Shown piece after piece: positions 50,147 to 59,011 of a DNA stretch of 64,000 nucleotides. Position 1 is the first letter of the stretch. The number at the start of each line of letters is the position of its first letter. Below the pieces are notes generated by a model that had not been told where the DNA came from, did not search any database, and saw nothing but the letters and a program-made list of their open reading frames with translations. The DNA lies in assembly GCA_038250675.1 (NCBI GenBank), contig JBBSCB010000002.1:133649-197648 (forward strand), given 5' to 3'. Origin of the DNA: JAICUF01 sp038250675. Lineage in GTDB: Bacteria; Gemmatimonadota; Gemmatimonadetes; Gemmatimonadales; GWC2-71-9. The position numbers were made by a program, and so were the translations under genes.

Positions 50147-50703
50147 GCGACCACCTCGTCCCCCAGCCACCGCCGCAGCCGCACGTGGGCTCGGGCCAGC
50201 TGGGACTTCGAAAAACTCACCGTCTTGCCCATCATCTCCGCGATCTCGTCGTGCGTATATCCCTCGACATCGTGCAGCCAGACCACTGCGCGTGACGTCT
50301 CGCCCAGCCGCTCGAGCGCCGCCTCCAGGTCCATCCGGAGCGCGGTGTCCTCCCGCCCGGACGGCACCAGCTGATCGTCCAGGAGGTCGGTGTCCCGGTA
50401 CTTGTTGCGCCGGAGCCGCATCAGCGCCTTGCTGGCGGCGATGGTCCGGATCCAGCCCCAGAGACTGCCCTCACCCCGATATCTGCTGATACTGCGGCAC
50501 ACCTCGAAGAACGTCTCCTGCAGCACATCCTCGGCGTCCTCGGCGGTCCGGCAGATGCGCCGGGCCAGGCCGTAGACCGGGCTCTCGTAGGCCCGGAACA
50601 ACTGCTCCAGCGCCGCCGGGTCGCCCCGCCTGGCCCCGGCGAGCACCGACTCGGCGTTGGCCGCGAAGTACGCATCCATGGGCAGGGTCCGCGAGAGGGT
50701 CAT
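50143..50703 (-). CDS. ECF-type RNA polymerase sigma factor
   Basis: A ~186-residue sigma factor. Region 2: AALEQLFRAYESPVYGLARRI, DAEDVLQETFFEVCRSI, SLWGWIRTIAASKAL. Region 4: LERLGETSRAVVWLHDVEGYTHDEIAEMMGKTVSFSKSQLARAH, with the helix-turn-helix. It is followed by its overlapping ZAS anti-sigma gene. Start ATG 50703 or ATG 50679; neither has a good ribosome site. The upstream frame is longer, but the sequence before 50703 does not look like sigma factor. It is divergent from the VIT1 gene. Confidence 0.92.
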   Translation of the reverse strand: MTLSRTLPMDAYFAANAESVLAGARRGDPAALEQLFRAYESPVYGLARRICRTAEDAEDVLQETFFEVCRSISRYRGEGSLWGWIRTIAASKALMRLRRNKYRDTDLLDDQLVPSGREDTALRMDLEAALERLGETSRAVVWLHDVEGYTHDEIAEMMGKTVSFSKSQLARAHVRLRRWLGDEVVA

Positions 50704-50788
50704 GGTACCGGTAAAGATGCGGGTGGGGGCCAGATCGTCGCACCCCCCCGCCCTTCCGCCGCCCGGGTGGACCGGCCTTATTACCGGC

Positions 50789-51913
50789 ATGACCCCATCG
50801 TCCCCGGACATCGCGATCTGGCGACACCACCTCGCCGATGAGGCGGACGCCGCCTACCTCTATGGCGAGCTGGCCAAGGCCGAACCCGACCCCAAGCGCT
50901 CCCGCCTCTATTCCCAGCTGTCTCATGTCGAACAACGTCACGTCGAGATGTGGCGCAAGCTCCTGACCGAACACGGCCACGACGCCGCGGTGCCGACGCC
51001 GTCGTTCAGCGCGCGCAGCCGCGCCTGGGTGGCCCGCCGCCTCGGCAGCGGGATTCTCCTGCCGATGCTGCTCCAGGAGGAGGGCCGGGAGGTCAAGGGG
51101 TATCTGAACATGTACCGCGACGCCCCCGACGCAGTCAGCGGACCCACGGCATTGCGGCTGGCCAAGGAATCGAAGGAGCACGCCGAGACACTGGCCCGGA
51201 TGGGCGGCGGCGAGCCGGAGCCGTGGCACAAGGCGGGCGCCGGCGGGTTCCTCCGGAACGTCGTCTACGGGTTTAACGACGGGCTCACGGCGAACTTCGG
51301 CCTCGTCGCCGGGATGATCGGTGCGCAGACCGGCCTCGGTCTCGCGACCCACGCGGTCGTCGTCGCGGGTCTGGCCGGCGCCGTGGCCGATGCGCTGTCG
51401 ATGGCGTCATCCGGGTATCTGGCCGCCAAGAGCGAGCGCGAGGTCTTTGAACACGAAATCGCGATGGAGCGGGAGGAGATCCGCCTCATGCCCGAGCTCG
51501 AGCGCGAGGAGCTCAGTCTGATCTATCAGGCCAAGGGGATGGAGGAAGCGCAGGCCGAGCTGCTGGCGACGCAGGTCATGTCGGATCCGGCGCGGGCGCT
51601 GGACGAGAAGGTGCGCGAGGAGTTGAAGATCGGCGAGGCCACGAGCACGCCGATGCGTGAGGCCTGGGTCACCGGCGTCGCGACGGCGTTCGGCGCGCTG
51701 ATCCCGGTGGCGCCGCTGCTGCTGAGCAGCGGGCGATGGGCGATCTGGACGTCGTTTGCGCTGGCGATGGTGTCGCATTTCGGGGTGGGAGCGGCCCGCA
51801 GCTTCTTCACCGGCCGCAGCATCTTCCGCAGCGGGCTGGACATGTTCATCGTGGGGCTGGGCGTGGCCGTGATCGGCTACTACATGGGCGGGTGGCTGAC
51901 GCGGATGCTCTAG
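50789..51913 (+). CDS. VIT1/CCC1-type Fe/Mn transporter with N-terminal ferritin-like domain
   Basis: A 374-residue fusion. Residues ~8-135 are a ferritin/rubrerythrin-like helical domain (EADAAYLYGELAKAEPD, SHVEQRHVEMWRKLL), with E and E-x2-H ligands suited to a di-iron centre. Residues ~145-374 are the VIT1 membrane domain (GFNDGLTANFGLVAGMIGA, VADALSMASSGYLAAKSERE) with about five helices. Such fusions export cytosolic iron or manganese. ATG 50789 is preceded by TTATTA at 50778-50783, possibly a leaderless -10. It converges with leuS across 6 bp. Confidence 0.9.
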   Translation: MTPSSPDIAIWRHHLADEADAAYLYGELAKAEPDPKRSRLYSQLSHVEQRHVEMWRKLLTEHGHDAAVPTPSFSARSRAWVARRLGSGILLPMLLQEEGREVKGYLNMYRDAPDAVSGPTALRLAKESKEHAETLARMGGGEPEPWHKAGAGGFLRNVVYGFNDGLTANFGLVAGMIGAQTGLGLATHAVVVAGLAGAVADALSMASSGYLAAKSEREVFEHEIAMEREEIRLMPELEREELSLIYQAKGMEEAQAELLATQVMSDPARALDEKVREELKIGEATSTPMREAWVTGVATAFGALIPVAPLLLSSGRWAIWTSFALAMVSHFGVGAARSFFTGRSIFRSGLDMFIVGLGVAVIGYYMGGWLTRML

Positions 51914-51919
51914 GCGGCG

Positions 51920-54313
51920 TCAGCCCACGACCAGATTGAGCAGGCGGTTGGGCACGTAGATCCGCTTGCGCACCTCCTTGCCCGCCACAAAGCGCTGGGT
52001 GGCGGCATCGGCCAGCGCAGCGGCCACGACGGCGTCCTCGCCGGCGTCACGCCCGACGATCACGGTCGAACGCGTCCTGCCGTTGACCTGCACCGCCACC
52101 TCCACGCGGCTCTCCACCACGAACTGCTCGTCCCATTCGGGCCACAGCTCGTCGAAGATCGTCGTCGCGTGTCCCAGCCGCTCCCAGCACTCCTCTGCAA
52201 AGTGCGGCGCAAACGGCGCCAGCATGACGATCAGGTCCTGCACCACCTGGCGGTCGCAGCAACGCGCCTCGCGCAGCGCGTTGACCAGCTCCATGCAGGC
52301 GGCAATGGCCGAGTTGTAGCGCAGCGCTCCGATCGCCTCGGTGGCGCGCTTGACCGTCTGGTGCCACTTCACCACCAGCTCGCGGCGCACCTCGCCGCCG
52401 CACATATCCTCCCGTACGCAGTCCCCAACCATCGCCCACACCTTGTCGAGAAAGCGTCGCGGGCCGCTCATGCCTTCGTCGCGGAAGTCGCCGCCTTCCT
52501 GGAACGGACCCAGGAACATCAGATACATCCGGAAGGTGTCGGCGCCCCAGCGCGCGAGGTACTGATCGGGTACCACCACGTTGCCGCGCGACTTGGACAT
52601 CTTGGCGCCGTCCTTGACGATCAGCCCGTGCGCCCGGAAGCGGGCGAACGGCTCGTCGAACGTCACCAGCCCCAGCTCGTGCAGCACCATCGCGATGAAC
52701 CGCGAATACAGGAGATGCAGCACCGCGTGCTCGTTGCCGCCGATGTAGGTCGTGACCGGGCACCAGCGCCGGGTGCGCTCCGCGTCGAAGGCGCGGTCGT
52801 CGAAGTCGGTGCTGGGATAGCGCAGGTAATACCACGCGGAATCGAGGAACGTGTCGGACACGTCGGTCTCGCGGCGGGCACGCGTGCCGCACACCGGGCA
52901 CGGGACGTAGTACCACTCCTCGTGACGGGCGAGCGGCGAGATGCCGCTGTCGTCCGGCCGGAAGTCCTCAATGTCCGGCAGAAGCACCGGCAGATCGGCC
53001 TCGGGCACGGGCACCGCGCCGTGCTCGTCGCAGTAGATGATCGGAATCGGCGGGCCCCAGTAGCGCTGGCGCGAGATGCACCAGTCGTGCAGGCGATACT
53101 GGATGACGCCCTTCCCCGTGCCGCTCGATTCCAGCCAGCGGATGATGGCGCTCCGGCCCTGGTCCGCCAGCATGCCGCTGAACTCGCCGGATCCGATCAG
53201 CATGCCGCCCTCGTCCACGACGGGCACCACCGGCAGCCCGTACCGGGTCGCGAACTCGAGATCGCGCTCGTCGTGAGCCGGCACCGCCATGATGCCGCCG
53301 GTGCCGTACTCCATCAGCACGTAGTCCGCGACCCAGACCGGAATCATCCGCCCGTTGGCGGGATTCTTGGCGAACGCCCCCGTGAAGACCCCAGACTTCT
53401 CGCGCTCGCCCACCCGGCGGGAGATCAGGTCCTTGGCCGCCGCCGCCGCGCGGTAGGCGTGCACGGCATCGTGCTGGGCCGGCGTGGTGATCTCGCCCAC
53501 CAGCGGATGCTCGGGGGCGAGCACCATAAACGTTGCGCCGTAGAGCGTATCGGGCCGCGTGGTGAACACGGTGATGTCGCGGTTGTGATCGAGGGCGAAT
53601 TCGATCTCCGCTCCCTCCGACCGGCCGATCCAGTTGCGCTGGGCGGTGACCGTGGTCTCCGACCAGTCCATCCGGCCCGGGTCGTCGAGATCGGCCAGCA
53701 GGCGGTCCGCGTAGTCGCTGATCCGGAAGAACCACTGCTCCAGGGTGCGCTGCTCCACCCGGGTCTCCGGATGGCGCTCACAGAATCCGTTGATCACCTG
53801 CTCGTTGGCGAGCACCGTCTTGCACTCGGGGCACCAGTTGACAGCAGCGTACTTCTTGTACGCCTTGCCTGCCTCGAGCAGCTTGAGGAAGAGCCACTGG
53901 GTCCACTTGTAGTACGCCGGATCGGTGGTGGACAGCTCGTGACGCCAGTCGAACATCCCGCCCATCCGCTGCAGCTGCCGACGGAAATTGGCGATGTTCG
54001 CGGGAATGAGCCGGGCCGGATGGCTGCCGACCTTGATCGCGAAATTTTCGCTGTGGATCCCGAACGCGTCGAACCCGATCGGCTCGAAGACCTGGTGGCC
54101 CCGAAGCCGCTGGAAGCGCCCGTACACGTCGCTGCCGGTGAACGCGAACATGTTCCCGACGTGGAGCCCCTCGGCCGACGGATACGGAAACATCATGAGG
54201 TTGTAGAACGGCCGGGCGGCACCGTCGAGGTCGGGCTCGTTGGTCCCGCGCTCGGCCCAGCGGGCCTGCCATTTCGCCTCGACTACGTCGGGCTGATACA
54301 TCTCGTCGCTCAC
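51920..54313 (-). CDS. leuS: Leucyl-tRNA synthetase
   Basis: A 797-residue class I synthetase. The ATP motifs are HVGN (in PSAEGLHVGNMFAF, replacing HIGH) and KMSKSRGN. The CP1 editing domain is present with TTRPDTLYGATF and GTGGIMAVPAHDERD. Zinc-binding-type cysteine pairs occur at NWCPECKTVLA and PCPVCGTRARRE. The C-terminal anticodon domain reads to KRIYVPNRLLNLVVG. Start GTG 54313 has GAGGTGAC just upstream. The protein is of the shorter bacterial LeuRS subtype that carries AEGLHVGN. Confidence 0.96.
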   Translation of the reverse strand: MSDEMYQPDVVEAKWQARWAERGTNEPDLDGAARPFYNLMMFPYPSAEGLHVGNMFAFTGSDVYGRFQRLRGHQVFEPIGFDAFGIHSENFAIKVGSHPARLIPANIANFRRQLQRMGGMFDWRHELSTTDPAYYKWTQWLFLKLLEAGKAYKKYAAVNWCPECKTVLANEQVINGFCERHPETRVEQRTLEQWFFRISDYADRLLADLDDPGRMDWSETTVTAQRNWIGRSEGAEIEFALDHNRDITVFTTRPDTLYGATFMVLAPEHPLVGEITTPAQHDAVHAYRAAAAAKDLISRRVGEREKSGVFTGAFAKNPANGRMIPVWVADYVLMEYGTGGIMAVPAHDERDLEFATRYGLPVVPVVDEGGMLIGSGEFSGMLADQGRSAIIRWLESSGTGKGVIQYRLHDWCISRQRYWGPPIPIIYCDEHGAVPVPEADLPVLLPDIEDFRPDDSGISPLARHEEWYYVPCPVCGTRARRETDVSDTFLDSAWYYLRYPSTDFDDRAFDAERTRRWCPVTTYIGGNEHAVLHLLYSRFIAMVLHELGLVTFDEPFARFRAHGLIVKDGAKMSKSRGNVVVPDQYLARWGADTFRMYLMFLGPFQEGGDFRDEGMSGPRRFLDKVWAMVGDCVREDMCGGEVRRELVVKWHQTVKRATEAIGALRYNSAIAACMELVNALREARCCDRQVVQDLIVMLAPFAPHFAEECWERLGHATTIFDELWPEWDEQFVVESRVEVAVQVNGRTRSTVIVGRDAGEDAVVAAALADAATQRFVAGKEVRKRIYVPNRLLNLVVG

Positions 54314-54557
54314 GTCACCTCGCTGCCGGGTCGGTCAGAATCGCTGCGGTAAACCATCACCGCACGAGGCGCTAAATCTAGACGCGGCACGCGCCTGTTG
54401 CCACGCGAGCGGGCCGGGAGCGGCGTGGCGCGCCCCGTGGCACCCTCCTTGATAGTCTGGAGAACGCGTCGCCCGCGATCGGTATTGCCGACCGCCGATG
54501 ACCATCAATTAAGCGTCGATAACAGAACAACTTGGGGACATATGCCCGCCCAGATTC

Positions 54558-55850
54558 ATGCCCGCTGATCGTCTTCGCCTGACCCGCGCCTTGCACCGAA
54601 TCGGCGCGCTTGCGGTGCTGAGCCTCGGTGCCGGCGTCGCGATCCTCACCTGGTACATCGTCGCGCGGGTGCCCGCCGGCACTCCGCCAGTCAGCGCCGC
54701 GCTCTGGGCCACCGGGGCCTTCCTGGTGCTCGGGCTGGGCGTGGAGCTGGCAGTCGTCGGGTGGCTCCGGCGCCAGATCGTCGCGCCGTTGCTGGCGGCG
54801 GAAGCGGTCGCGGCCCGGGTGACCGGAGGCGATCTGTCGCTCCCCGAGGCGCCGAGCGGCCCAGCGCTCCGGGGCGGCCAGCTGATGACGTCGGTCACCG
54901 CGATGATCGGCGCGCTGCGCGATCTCACCACCGCAATGCAGTCGGCGGCGCACGATGCCGCCGCCATGGCCCAGCAGATCGCCGCCTCGACCCAGCAGAT
55001 GACCGCGTCCACCCAGGAAGTGGCCAGCACGACCGCCGACCTGACCGAGCGCGCCGGCCAGCAGGCCGTGATCGTGCGTGCGGCCGCGGACGACGCCGCC
55101 AAGATCCTCGAGATCGCCGAAGGACTCGCTGCCGGCGCCGTGCAGGCCGCCGACCGGAATGCGGCCCTGGCCAGGCTGGCCCGCAGCCACAAGGAGCAGC
55201 TCGACGCCAGCACCACCGAGCTGGCCCGGCTGACCGACGAGGTCGAGCGCGGCGCCGAAGAGGCGGAGGCTCTGGCGGCGTCCTCGACCGAAATCGAGAA
55301 ATTCATCACTCAGACCAAGGCCATCGCCAAGCAGACGCACATGCTGGCGCTCAACGCATCCATCGAAGCGGCGCGGGCCGGAGAAGAGGGCAAGGGGTTC
55401 AGCGTCGTGGCCGAGGAGGTCCGCAAGCTGGCGAACCAGACCGCCGCGGCCGCTACCAGCACGAGCCAGACGGTCCAGGAGGTGGTGAGCCGGGTGCAGA
55501 CCGCGCGCGAACGCCTGCTGCGCCTGGGCCACGGCGGGGTCGTGGCGCGCGACGCGGCGCACGCCGCGGCCGAAGGGCTGCTGCGCGTCGCCTCCGACGC
55601 CGAGGAGAATGACGTGTGGACCCGGCGAATCTCCAGCTCGGCCGACCAGGTGCGCGGACTCATCGAGGGGATCGCGGGCCGCATGAAGGAGGTCTCGGCC
55701 GGCACCGAGGACTACGCCGCCGCGGCCCAGGAGATCGCCGCCGCCGCCGAAGAGCTCAACGCCTCGACGTCCGAGATCTCCACCTCGGCTGCCCACCTCG
55801 CGAGTGCCGCCGAAAAGCTCACCAGCGCCGTCGGCGGCTTCCGACTCTAG
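54558..55850 (+). CDS. Methyl-accepting chemotaxis-type protein without periplasmic sensor
   Basis: A 430-residue receptor with two adjacent membrane helices (~14-36 and ~46-69), only about ten residues between them, a short HAMP-like segment, and a signalling coiled coil. The hairpin tip IEAARAGEEGKGFSVVAEEVRKLA, which contacts CheA/CheW, is intact. The absence of a ligand-binding domain suggests sensing within the membrane or through a partner. No che or flagellar gene is in the window. A GTCGATAAC (54515-54523) upstream recalls a FliA -10, but its -35 is missing. Confidence 0.92.
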   Translation: MPADRLRLTRALHRIGALAVLSLGAGVAILTWYIVARVPAGTPPVSAALWATGAFLVLGLGVELAVVGWLRRQIVAPLLAAEAVAARVTGGDLSLPEAPSGPALRGGQLMTSVTAMIGALRDLTTAMQSAAHDAAAMAQQIAASTQQMTASTQEVASTTADLTERAGQQAVIVRAAADDAAKILEIAEGLAAGAVQAADRNAALARLARSHKEQLDASTTELARLTDEVERGAEEAEALAASSTEIEKFITQTKAIAKQTHMLALNASIEAARAGEEGKGFSVVAEEVRKLANQTAAAATSTSQTVQEVVSRVQTARERLLRLGHGGVVARDAAHAAAEGLLRVASDAEENDVWTRRISSSADQVRGLIEGIAGRMKEVSAGTEDYAAAAQEIAAAAEELNASTSEISTSAAHLASAAEKLTSAVGGFRL

Positions 55851-55919
55851 GTGACGCGGCTCACCGCCGGGAGCATGCCGGCGGTGGTATATCCAGCGAC
55901 CCGCTGCATGGAGGTCGCC

Positions 55920-56729
55920 GTGAGCCGTGGCCGGTTGTTGATCGCCGTCGTCGTCGCGTTGGTGTCGCTACTCGGCTACTTCGGGAGCAGCGTCCTCAAT
56001 CCCGTCACCCATGAAAAGCAGCACGTCGGCGGCGTCACACCGGACCAGGAGATCGCCATGGGTCTCCAGGCGGCTCCGGACATGTCGCGCCAGTTCGGCG
56101 GCGAGGCACCGGACGCCCGGGGCCAGGCACTGGTCGACCAGGTCGGCGCGCGCATCGTATCTCGGACCGACGCGGGCAGCACGCCGTACCACTACGAGTT
56201 CCACCTGCTGGCCGATCCCCAGACCATCAATGCCTTTGCCCTGCCCGGCGGACAGGTCTTCATCACCGAAGGCCTGCTCCAGCGGCTGAAGACCGAGGGA
56301 CAGCTGGCCGGCGTACTGGGTCACGAGATCGGTCATGTCGTGGCCAGGCACGGGGCGGAGCATATCGCCAAGTCGCAGCTCACGCAGGGACTCACCGGTG
56401 CCGCGGTTCTCGCCACCTACGACCCGAATGATCCCGCCAGCCGCAACTCCGCCGCCGTCGCCGCCATGATCGGTCAGCTGGTGGGCATGCGCTTTGGCCG
56501 ACAGGACGAACTGGAGGCGGACGCCCTGGGCGTCCGCTTCATGGCCGACGCCGGCTACGATCCGCGCTCGATGGAAGCACTGATGCAGGTTCTGGAGGAA
56601 AGCAGCCAGGGAAACCGGCCGCCGGAGTTCTTCAGCACCCACCCCAATCCGGAGAACCGGATCGTCCGGATCCGTGAGGAGATCAGCGCGCGCTATCCTG
56701 GCGGCGTCCCGGCGGGGCTGGAGAAGTGA
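55920..56729 (+). CDS. M48-family metalloprotease, membrane-anchored or secreted
   Basis: A ~269-residue protein with an N-terminal hydrophobic segment (~6-24) and an M48 peptidase domain. The zinc motif HEIGHVVARH and the downstream glutamate in RQDELEADALGVRFM are present, with ALPGGQVFITEGLL before and STHPNPENRI near the end. This is the BepA/LoiP-like layout, involved in outer-membrane protein quality control. GTG 55920 is chosen for the GGAGGT at 55910-55915; ATG 55908 is possible. It overlaps the convergent DCC gene by 47 bp. Confidence 0.9.
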   Translation: MSRGRLLIAVVVALVSLLGYFGSSVLNPVTHEKQHVGGVTPDQEIAMGLQAAPDMSRQFGGEAPDARGQALVDQVGARIVSRTDAGSTPYHYEFHLLADPQTINAFALPGGQVFITEGLLQRLKTEGQLAGVLGHEIGHVVARHGAEHIAKSQLTQGLTGAAVLATYDPNDPASRNSAAVAAMIGQLVGMRFGRQDELEADALGVRFMADAGYDPRSMEALMQVLEESSQGNRPPEFFSTHPNPENRIVRIREEISARYPGGVPAGLEK

Positions 56730-57132
56730 CACAGTGGTCGCCGCAGCCGAACCGGTAACGGTTGCGGGCAAACGACCGATAGGCGTGATCGGCGAGGCGG
56801 CCGGCGAGCGGCAGGCGGAAGACCCACCCAATGAGCCGGCCGCGCGGCAGCAGGTCCAGCAGCCGCTCGACGGCCGCGGCCCCCGCCCATGTCTGTCCAT
56901 CCGGCGCGATCAGCTGCATCGCTTCGGCATATGCGGCCGGAGCGATCCAGGGAAATCGGTCACGAACCACCGGGTCGTCGGACGGCAGCGTCGCGATTAC
57001 GCCGCCGGCGTCCCACCGCTCGACCACGCCAACCAGTCTCTGGCAGACGTCGCAGGCACCATCGTAGACCAGCGTGTAGCGGCCGGGAGCGTGGCTGTCC
57101 TGGCCGCCGGCACCGGCCTGGTCAGGGCCCAT
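56683..57132 (-). CDS. DCC-family thiol-disulfide oxidoreductase (DUF393)
   Basis: A 149-residue protein with the family-defining YDGACDVCQRLV, a thioredoxin-like C-x2-C near residue 27. DWDR-like ERWDAGGV and the C-terminal RNRYRFGCGDHC follow. DCC proteins are presumed redox enzymes of unknown substrate. Its 3' end overlaps the M48 gene on the opposite strand by 47 bp. Confidence 0.88.
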   Translation of the reverse strand: MGPDQAGAGGQDSHAPGRYTLVYDGACDVCQRLVGVVERWDAGGVIATLPSDDPVVRDRFPWIAPAAYAEAMQLIAPDGQTWAGAAAVERLLDLLPRGRLIGWVFRLPLAGRLADHAYRSFARNRYRFGCGDHCVTSPAPPGRRQDSAR

Positions 57133-57183
57133 ACTGGCGCGGTGCCGCGCGCTCGATGCTCAGGGTCCCCGCATCGCCCGCGC

Positions 57184-57281
57184 TCACGATGCCGGCCCCG
57201 GCACGGCGGCGATGGCCTGCACTTCGACGGCGTAGCCGTGACGGAGCGCATGGACCGGGACGACGGCGTGCGCGCCGGTGG
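57184..57281 (-). pseudogene. Possible C-terminal remnant of a RidA/YjgF-family gene
   Basis: On the minus strand the last ~33 codons before a stop at 57184 read AHAVVPVHALRHGYAVEVQAIAAV, like the final strands of RidA-type imine deaminases. No N-terminal part exists: the lipoprotein gene ends at 57282 in a different frame. The evidence is a short similarity only. Confidence 0.25.
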
Positions 57282-57728
57282 TCATTGGCGGCACACGCAG
57301 AGCGTCGCGACGTAGGTGGAGGGCGCGATCGTGCCACCGGCTGGCGGAGCCGGCGCGAGCGACACCAGCCGGAGCACCTGGGCGCCGAGCGGCACTTCGG
57401 TCGGCTGGGTTCCGGTGTTGAGCGTGAGGCTCCGCGACGCTGCGCCCGCCGTGGCGACATGGAGCACGACGGCAGCGTTGCCGGCCTGTACGCATTGCAC
57501 GCCCGCCGGACACCGCGAATCGCTGGCCACACCGGCAAAGGTGATGCTCGAGCTGGCGCCGCCGATCGCAGCCGTCTCACCTGTATGCAGTCGGAATTCC
57601 TGCCCCACCGTCACCGACACACCGGCCGCGGGGGCCGCCCCAACCGCCGGACTGGCGGTCGAGCCGCCGCCCGCGCAGGCGGCCAACGCCGCGATGGCGG
57701 CCGCCGTCATCCAGACCTGCTTCGTCAT
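57282..57728 (-). CDS. Hypothetical lipoprotein
   Basis: A 148-residue protein with a lipoprotein signal (IAALAACAGG, cysteine ~19), an Ala/Gly-rich spacer and a small beta-rich domain. The domain contains VGQEFRLHTGETAAIGG, RCPAGVQCVQAGNAAVVL and a C-terminal TLCVCRQ. The cysteines could form disulfides. I cannot name the family. GGGAGG precedes ATG 57728. It lies 13 bp downstream of the deaminase gene and is probably co-transcribed. Confidence 0.8.
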   Translation of the reverse strand: MTKQVWMTAAAIAALAACAGGGSTASPAVGAAPAAGVSVTVGQEFRLHTGETAAIGGASSSITFAGVASDSRCPAGVQCVQAGNAAVVLHVATAGAASRSLTLNTGTQPTEVPLGAQVLRLVSLAPAPPAGGTIAPSTYVATLCVCRQ

Positions 57729-57741
57729 GGTTGCCTCCCTG

Positions 57742-58329
57742 TCAGCCGTTGTAGACCTGGCCGCCCCGCGCCAGGTAATCCTCCAGCACTGCCCGGGCCT
57801 CCGCGCGTCGCACCTCATGCACGATTGCGATGCCCCGGGCCTCCAGATAGCGGAACGATTCGGGAAAGACCGGTCCTTCATCGAACCCCAGTGCAAGCGC
57901 GTCGGTGCGGGTCGCGCCAGAGACCAGCCGGCGCACCCCGCTCCAGAGCACAGCACCGAGGCACATGGCGCAGGGATCGCATGAGCTGACGAGCTCGTGC
58001 GACGGAAGGCCGGCGGCGTCCAGCGTGAACGATCCCTGCCGGTACTGCGCCATCATGAGCGCCATGGTCTCACCGTGCAGCGTACAGTTGCCCGACCGCA
58101 CGACGCTGTTGACGCCGACGGAGACGAGCCCGCCATCGTGGGTGAACACCGCCGCGCCAAACGGCCCGCCGGTGCCGCGCCGGACGTTCTCCCGGGCGAG
58201 CGCGATGGCGAGTTCCATGCGGTCGTCATCGCCCGGATAATCGCGATCCCAGTCGACCAATTCCCGCACCCAGTCCGGACACGCGACAACCAGCCGCGGG
58301 TACCGATCACCCGTCGCGGCGTCAGCCAT
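57742..58329 (-). CDS. Cytidine/deoxycytidylate deaminase-fold nucleoside deaminase (guanine deaminase-like)
   Basis: A 195-residue zinc deaminase with HGE (TLHGETMALM) and P-C-x2-C (SCDPCAMCLGA), which supply the zinc ligands and the catalytic glutamate. The GGPFGAAVFTHDGGLVSVG start is typical of the guanine/tRNA-adenosine deaminase group. A longer N-terminal ~40 residues and lack of the TadA tail make a free-base or nucleoside substrate more likely than tRNA. It heads a two-gene unit with the lipoprotein gene. Confidence 0.88.
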   Translation of the reverse strand: MADAATGDRYPRLVVACPDWVRELVDWDRDYPGDDDRMELAIALARENVRRGTGGPFGAAVFTHDGGLVSVGVNSVVRSGNCTLHGETMALMMAQYRQGSFTLDAAGLPSHELVSSCDPCAMCLGAVLWSGVRRLVSGATRTDALALGFDEGPVFPESFRYLEARGIAIVHEVRRAEARAVLEDYLARGGQVYNG

Positions 58330-58486
58330 CAGCGGCCGGCGGCCGGCGGGTTAATCGCCCGACGCGCACAAGCATGCTCATTCGGCCAGGTCACCACGCT
58401 GGAGACGGAGCCACCCACGCCAGGCCAGTGCCTCGCGTGGGTTGAAGATGCCGCCGCCACAGGCGTGGGTCGAGTCCCACCCGCGC

Positions 58487-58873
58487 CTACTTGCCGGCGT
58501 CGCTCGACCTCGTCCGCATCGTCGCGTGATCCTCCGCCGTGTCCACATGCTGCTGCCCGGTGACGCGGTCCCATGCATCCCGCACCGCGTCCTTGATCTC
58601 GTCCCAGGCGGATTGGTGCTCGCCGCGGTGCTCGTAGCGGTCCCAGCCCTGGCGCAGGTCGCCCTCCGCGTCATCCCAGGTGCGCCCGGCGTGGTGCCGG
58701 GCCGATTCGACACCGTACCGGTAAGCTGGGCGGAAGCGGTCGTAGTAGTCGGGTCCCAGCGAGTAGGGGCGGCTCGAGAAGTTCTCGGTCCAGTAGTTGT
58801 CTTCGGTCTCCCACGCCGCCAGCCAGTCGGTGCGCAGCGGGTTCGCGGGATCCACGATTTCATTGCCAGCCAT
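58487..58873 (-). CDS. Hypothetical acidic protein
   Basis: A 128-residue soluble protein rich in D, E, W, Y and H. It includes DNYWTENFSSRPYSLGPDYYDRFRPAYRYG and a helical repeat-like DEIKDAVRDAWDRV. The final WDRYEHRG...AWDEIKDAVRDAWDRV pattern recalls small stress proteins, but no family is certain. A GGAG site lies before ATG 58873. It stands alone; 58330-58486 downstream holds nothing I can identify. Confidence 0.65.
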   Translation of the reverse strand: MAGNEIVDPANPLRTDWLAAWETEDNYWTENFSSRPYSLGPDYYDRFRPAYRYGVESARHHAGRTWDDAEGDLRQGWDRYEHRGEHQSAWDEIKDAVRDAWDRVTGQQHVDTAEDHATMRTRSSDAGK

Positions 58874-58999
58874 GGTCGGTGCTCCGATGAGTGAGGTCAG
58901 CGCGGCTCATGCAGCCGCGGGTTGCGCGTCCGGTGCCGCACCTGACACGTTAACGCTTGCGGGCCGCATGGACTGTGAGCCGGCCCACCAAGGCGCGGC

Positions 59000-59005
59000 T
59001 ATGTT
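59000..59005 (+). promoter_or_regulatory. -10-like TATGTT, 6 nt before the hydrolase start
   Basis: TATGTT, then 6 nt, then ATG 59012, with no Shine-Dalgarno. Same geometry as at 46031. Confidence 0.45.
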
Positions 59006-59011
59006 TCTGCG

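Noticed and set aside
52169..54352. A 727-codon open frame on the plus strand opposite leuS
   Set aside because: It mirrors the codon pattern of leuS, is rich in H, R, E and Q, and has no family motif. It is a GC-bias shadow of the antisense strand.
54314..54557. T-box or other leader regulation of leuS
   Set aside because: No specifier-loop or antiterminator-like sequence on the minus strand; the ribosome site sits immediately before the GTG.
58330..58486. A coding tail on the minus strand (reading IFNPREALAWRGWLRLQRGDLAE)
   Set aside because: No homologous family recognised and no start or upstream part; too short to support as a gene or relic.
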